Shown one piece after another: positions 63,935 to 64,000 of a DNA stretch of 64,000 nucleotides; within the stretch, counting starts at the first letter, position 1, and every line of letters begins with the position of its first letter. A program made the translations under genes and the position numbers. Under the pieces are notes generated by a model, which was given only the letters and a program-made list of their open reading frames with translations, made no database searches and was not told the DNA's origin. Location of the stretch: assembly GCA_965371805.1 (NCBI GenBank), contig CBDUZW010000016.1:1-64000 (forward strand), in the 5' to 3' direction. The DNA is from JAOZTV01 sp965371805 (lineage in GTDB: Bacteria; Acidobacteriota; Aminicenantia; UBA2199).

Positions 63935-64000
63935 AAACTTAAATAAAAAATAATACTTATATCTATTTTAAATAGATAGCTTCCTCTTAAAATCACTTAA

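Overview
This window comes from a low-GC bacterium with a diderm (outer-membrane) envelope. Evidence for the envelope type is two RND permeases with an adaptor, a predicted outer-membrane beta-barrel protein, a DUF3943 protein and LPS-type glycosyltransferases. The three-gene bacillithiol pathway, a propeller-type sensor kinase and very large DUF11/CARDB surface proteins occur together in several lineages (Spirochaetota, Acidobacteriota/Aminicenantes-like and FCB-like groups). The sequence does not fix the phylum. Promoters look sigma70-like (TTGAxT / TATAAT), which argues against a typical member of Bacteroidota. Shine-Dalgarno sequences are used at many genes, TTG starts are common, and at least three starts look leaderless.

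Layout. 0-1 kb: the 3' tail of a possible HEPN protein, then a small-protein/nucleotidyltransferase pair of AbiEii/MNT type. 1-7.6 kb: bacillithiol operon bshC-bshB1-bshA, continuing into a heterodimeric ABC exporter. 7.7-12.5 kb: TPR-Ser/Thr kinase, acyl-CoA dehydrogenase, two small membrane proteins and phosphatidylserine decarboxylase. 12.5-14.8 kb: zinc-ribbon protein, UbiA prenyltransferase and a flippase-like membrane protein. 14.8-20 kb (minus strand): a five-gene phosphonate operon encoding a cytidylyltransferase-PEP mutase fusion, phosphonopyruvate decarboxylase, Fe-alcohol dehydrogenase, CDP-alcohol phosphatidyltransferase and a PAP2 protein. It is best read as making and lipid-attaching 2-hydroxyethylphosphonate. 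20-30 kb (minus): DUF3943 protein and an RND efflux operon, divergent from a one-megadalton-class sensor kinase gene (29.9-33 kb). 33-34 kb: a radical SAM protein.

34.3-41.2 kb is an accessory (defence-like) island. It holds a cytosine-5 DNA methyltransferase, overlapping with a double-GHKL histidine kinase, then a receiver-HEPN fusion, then a stand-alone HEPN-like protein, then a class II Fic protein whose promoter is bracketed by direct repeats. I consider the methyltransferase / kinase / receiver-HEPN cassette the best candidate for an undescribed system: a two-component relay whose output appears to be a HEPN ribonuclease-type domain.

41.4-46.4 kb: glycosyltransferases, a sugar nucleotidyltransferase and a polyprenyl diphosphate synthase (envelope glycan and isoprenoid functions). 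46.6-63.8 kb: a three-gene surface operon made of an outer-membrane protein with an SH3-like N terminus, an 835-residue DUF11 protein and a 3,989-residue DUF11/CARDB protein. The giant gene is a base-composition mosaic, with blocks of 55-70% GC beside blocks near 30%. The window closes with two hairpins. No rRNA, tRNA, CRISPR array or insertion sequence was recognised.
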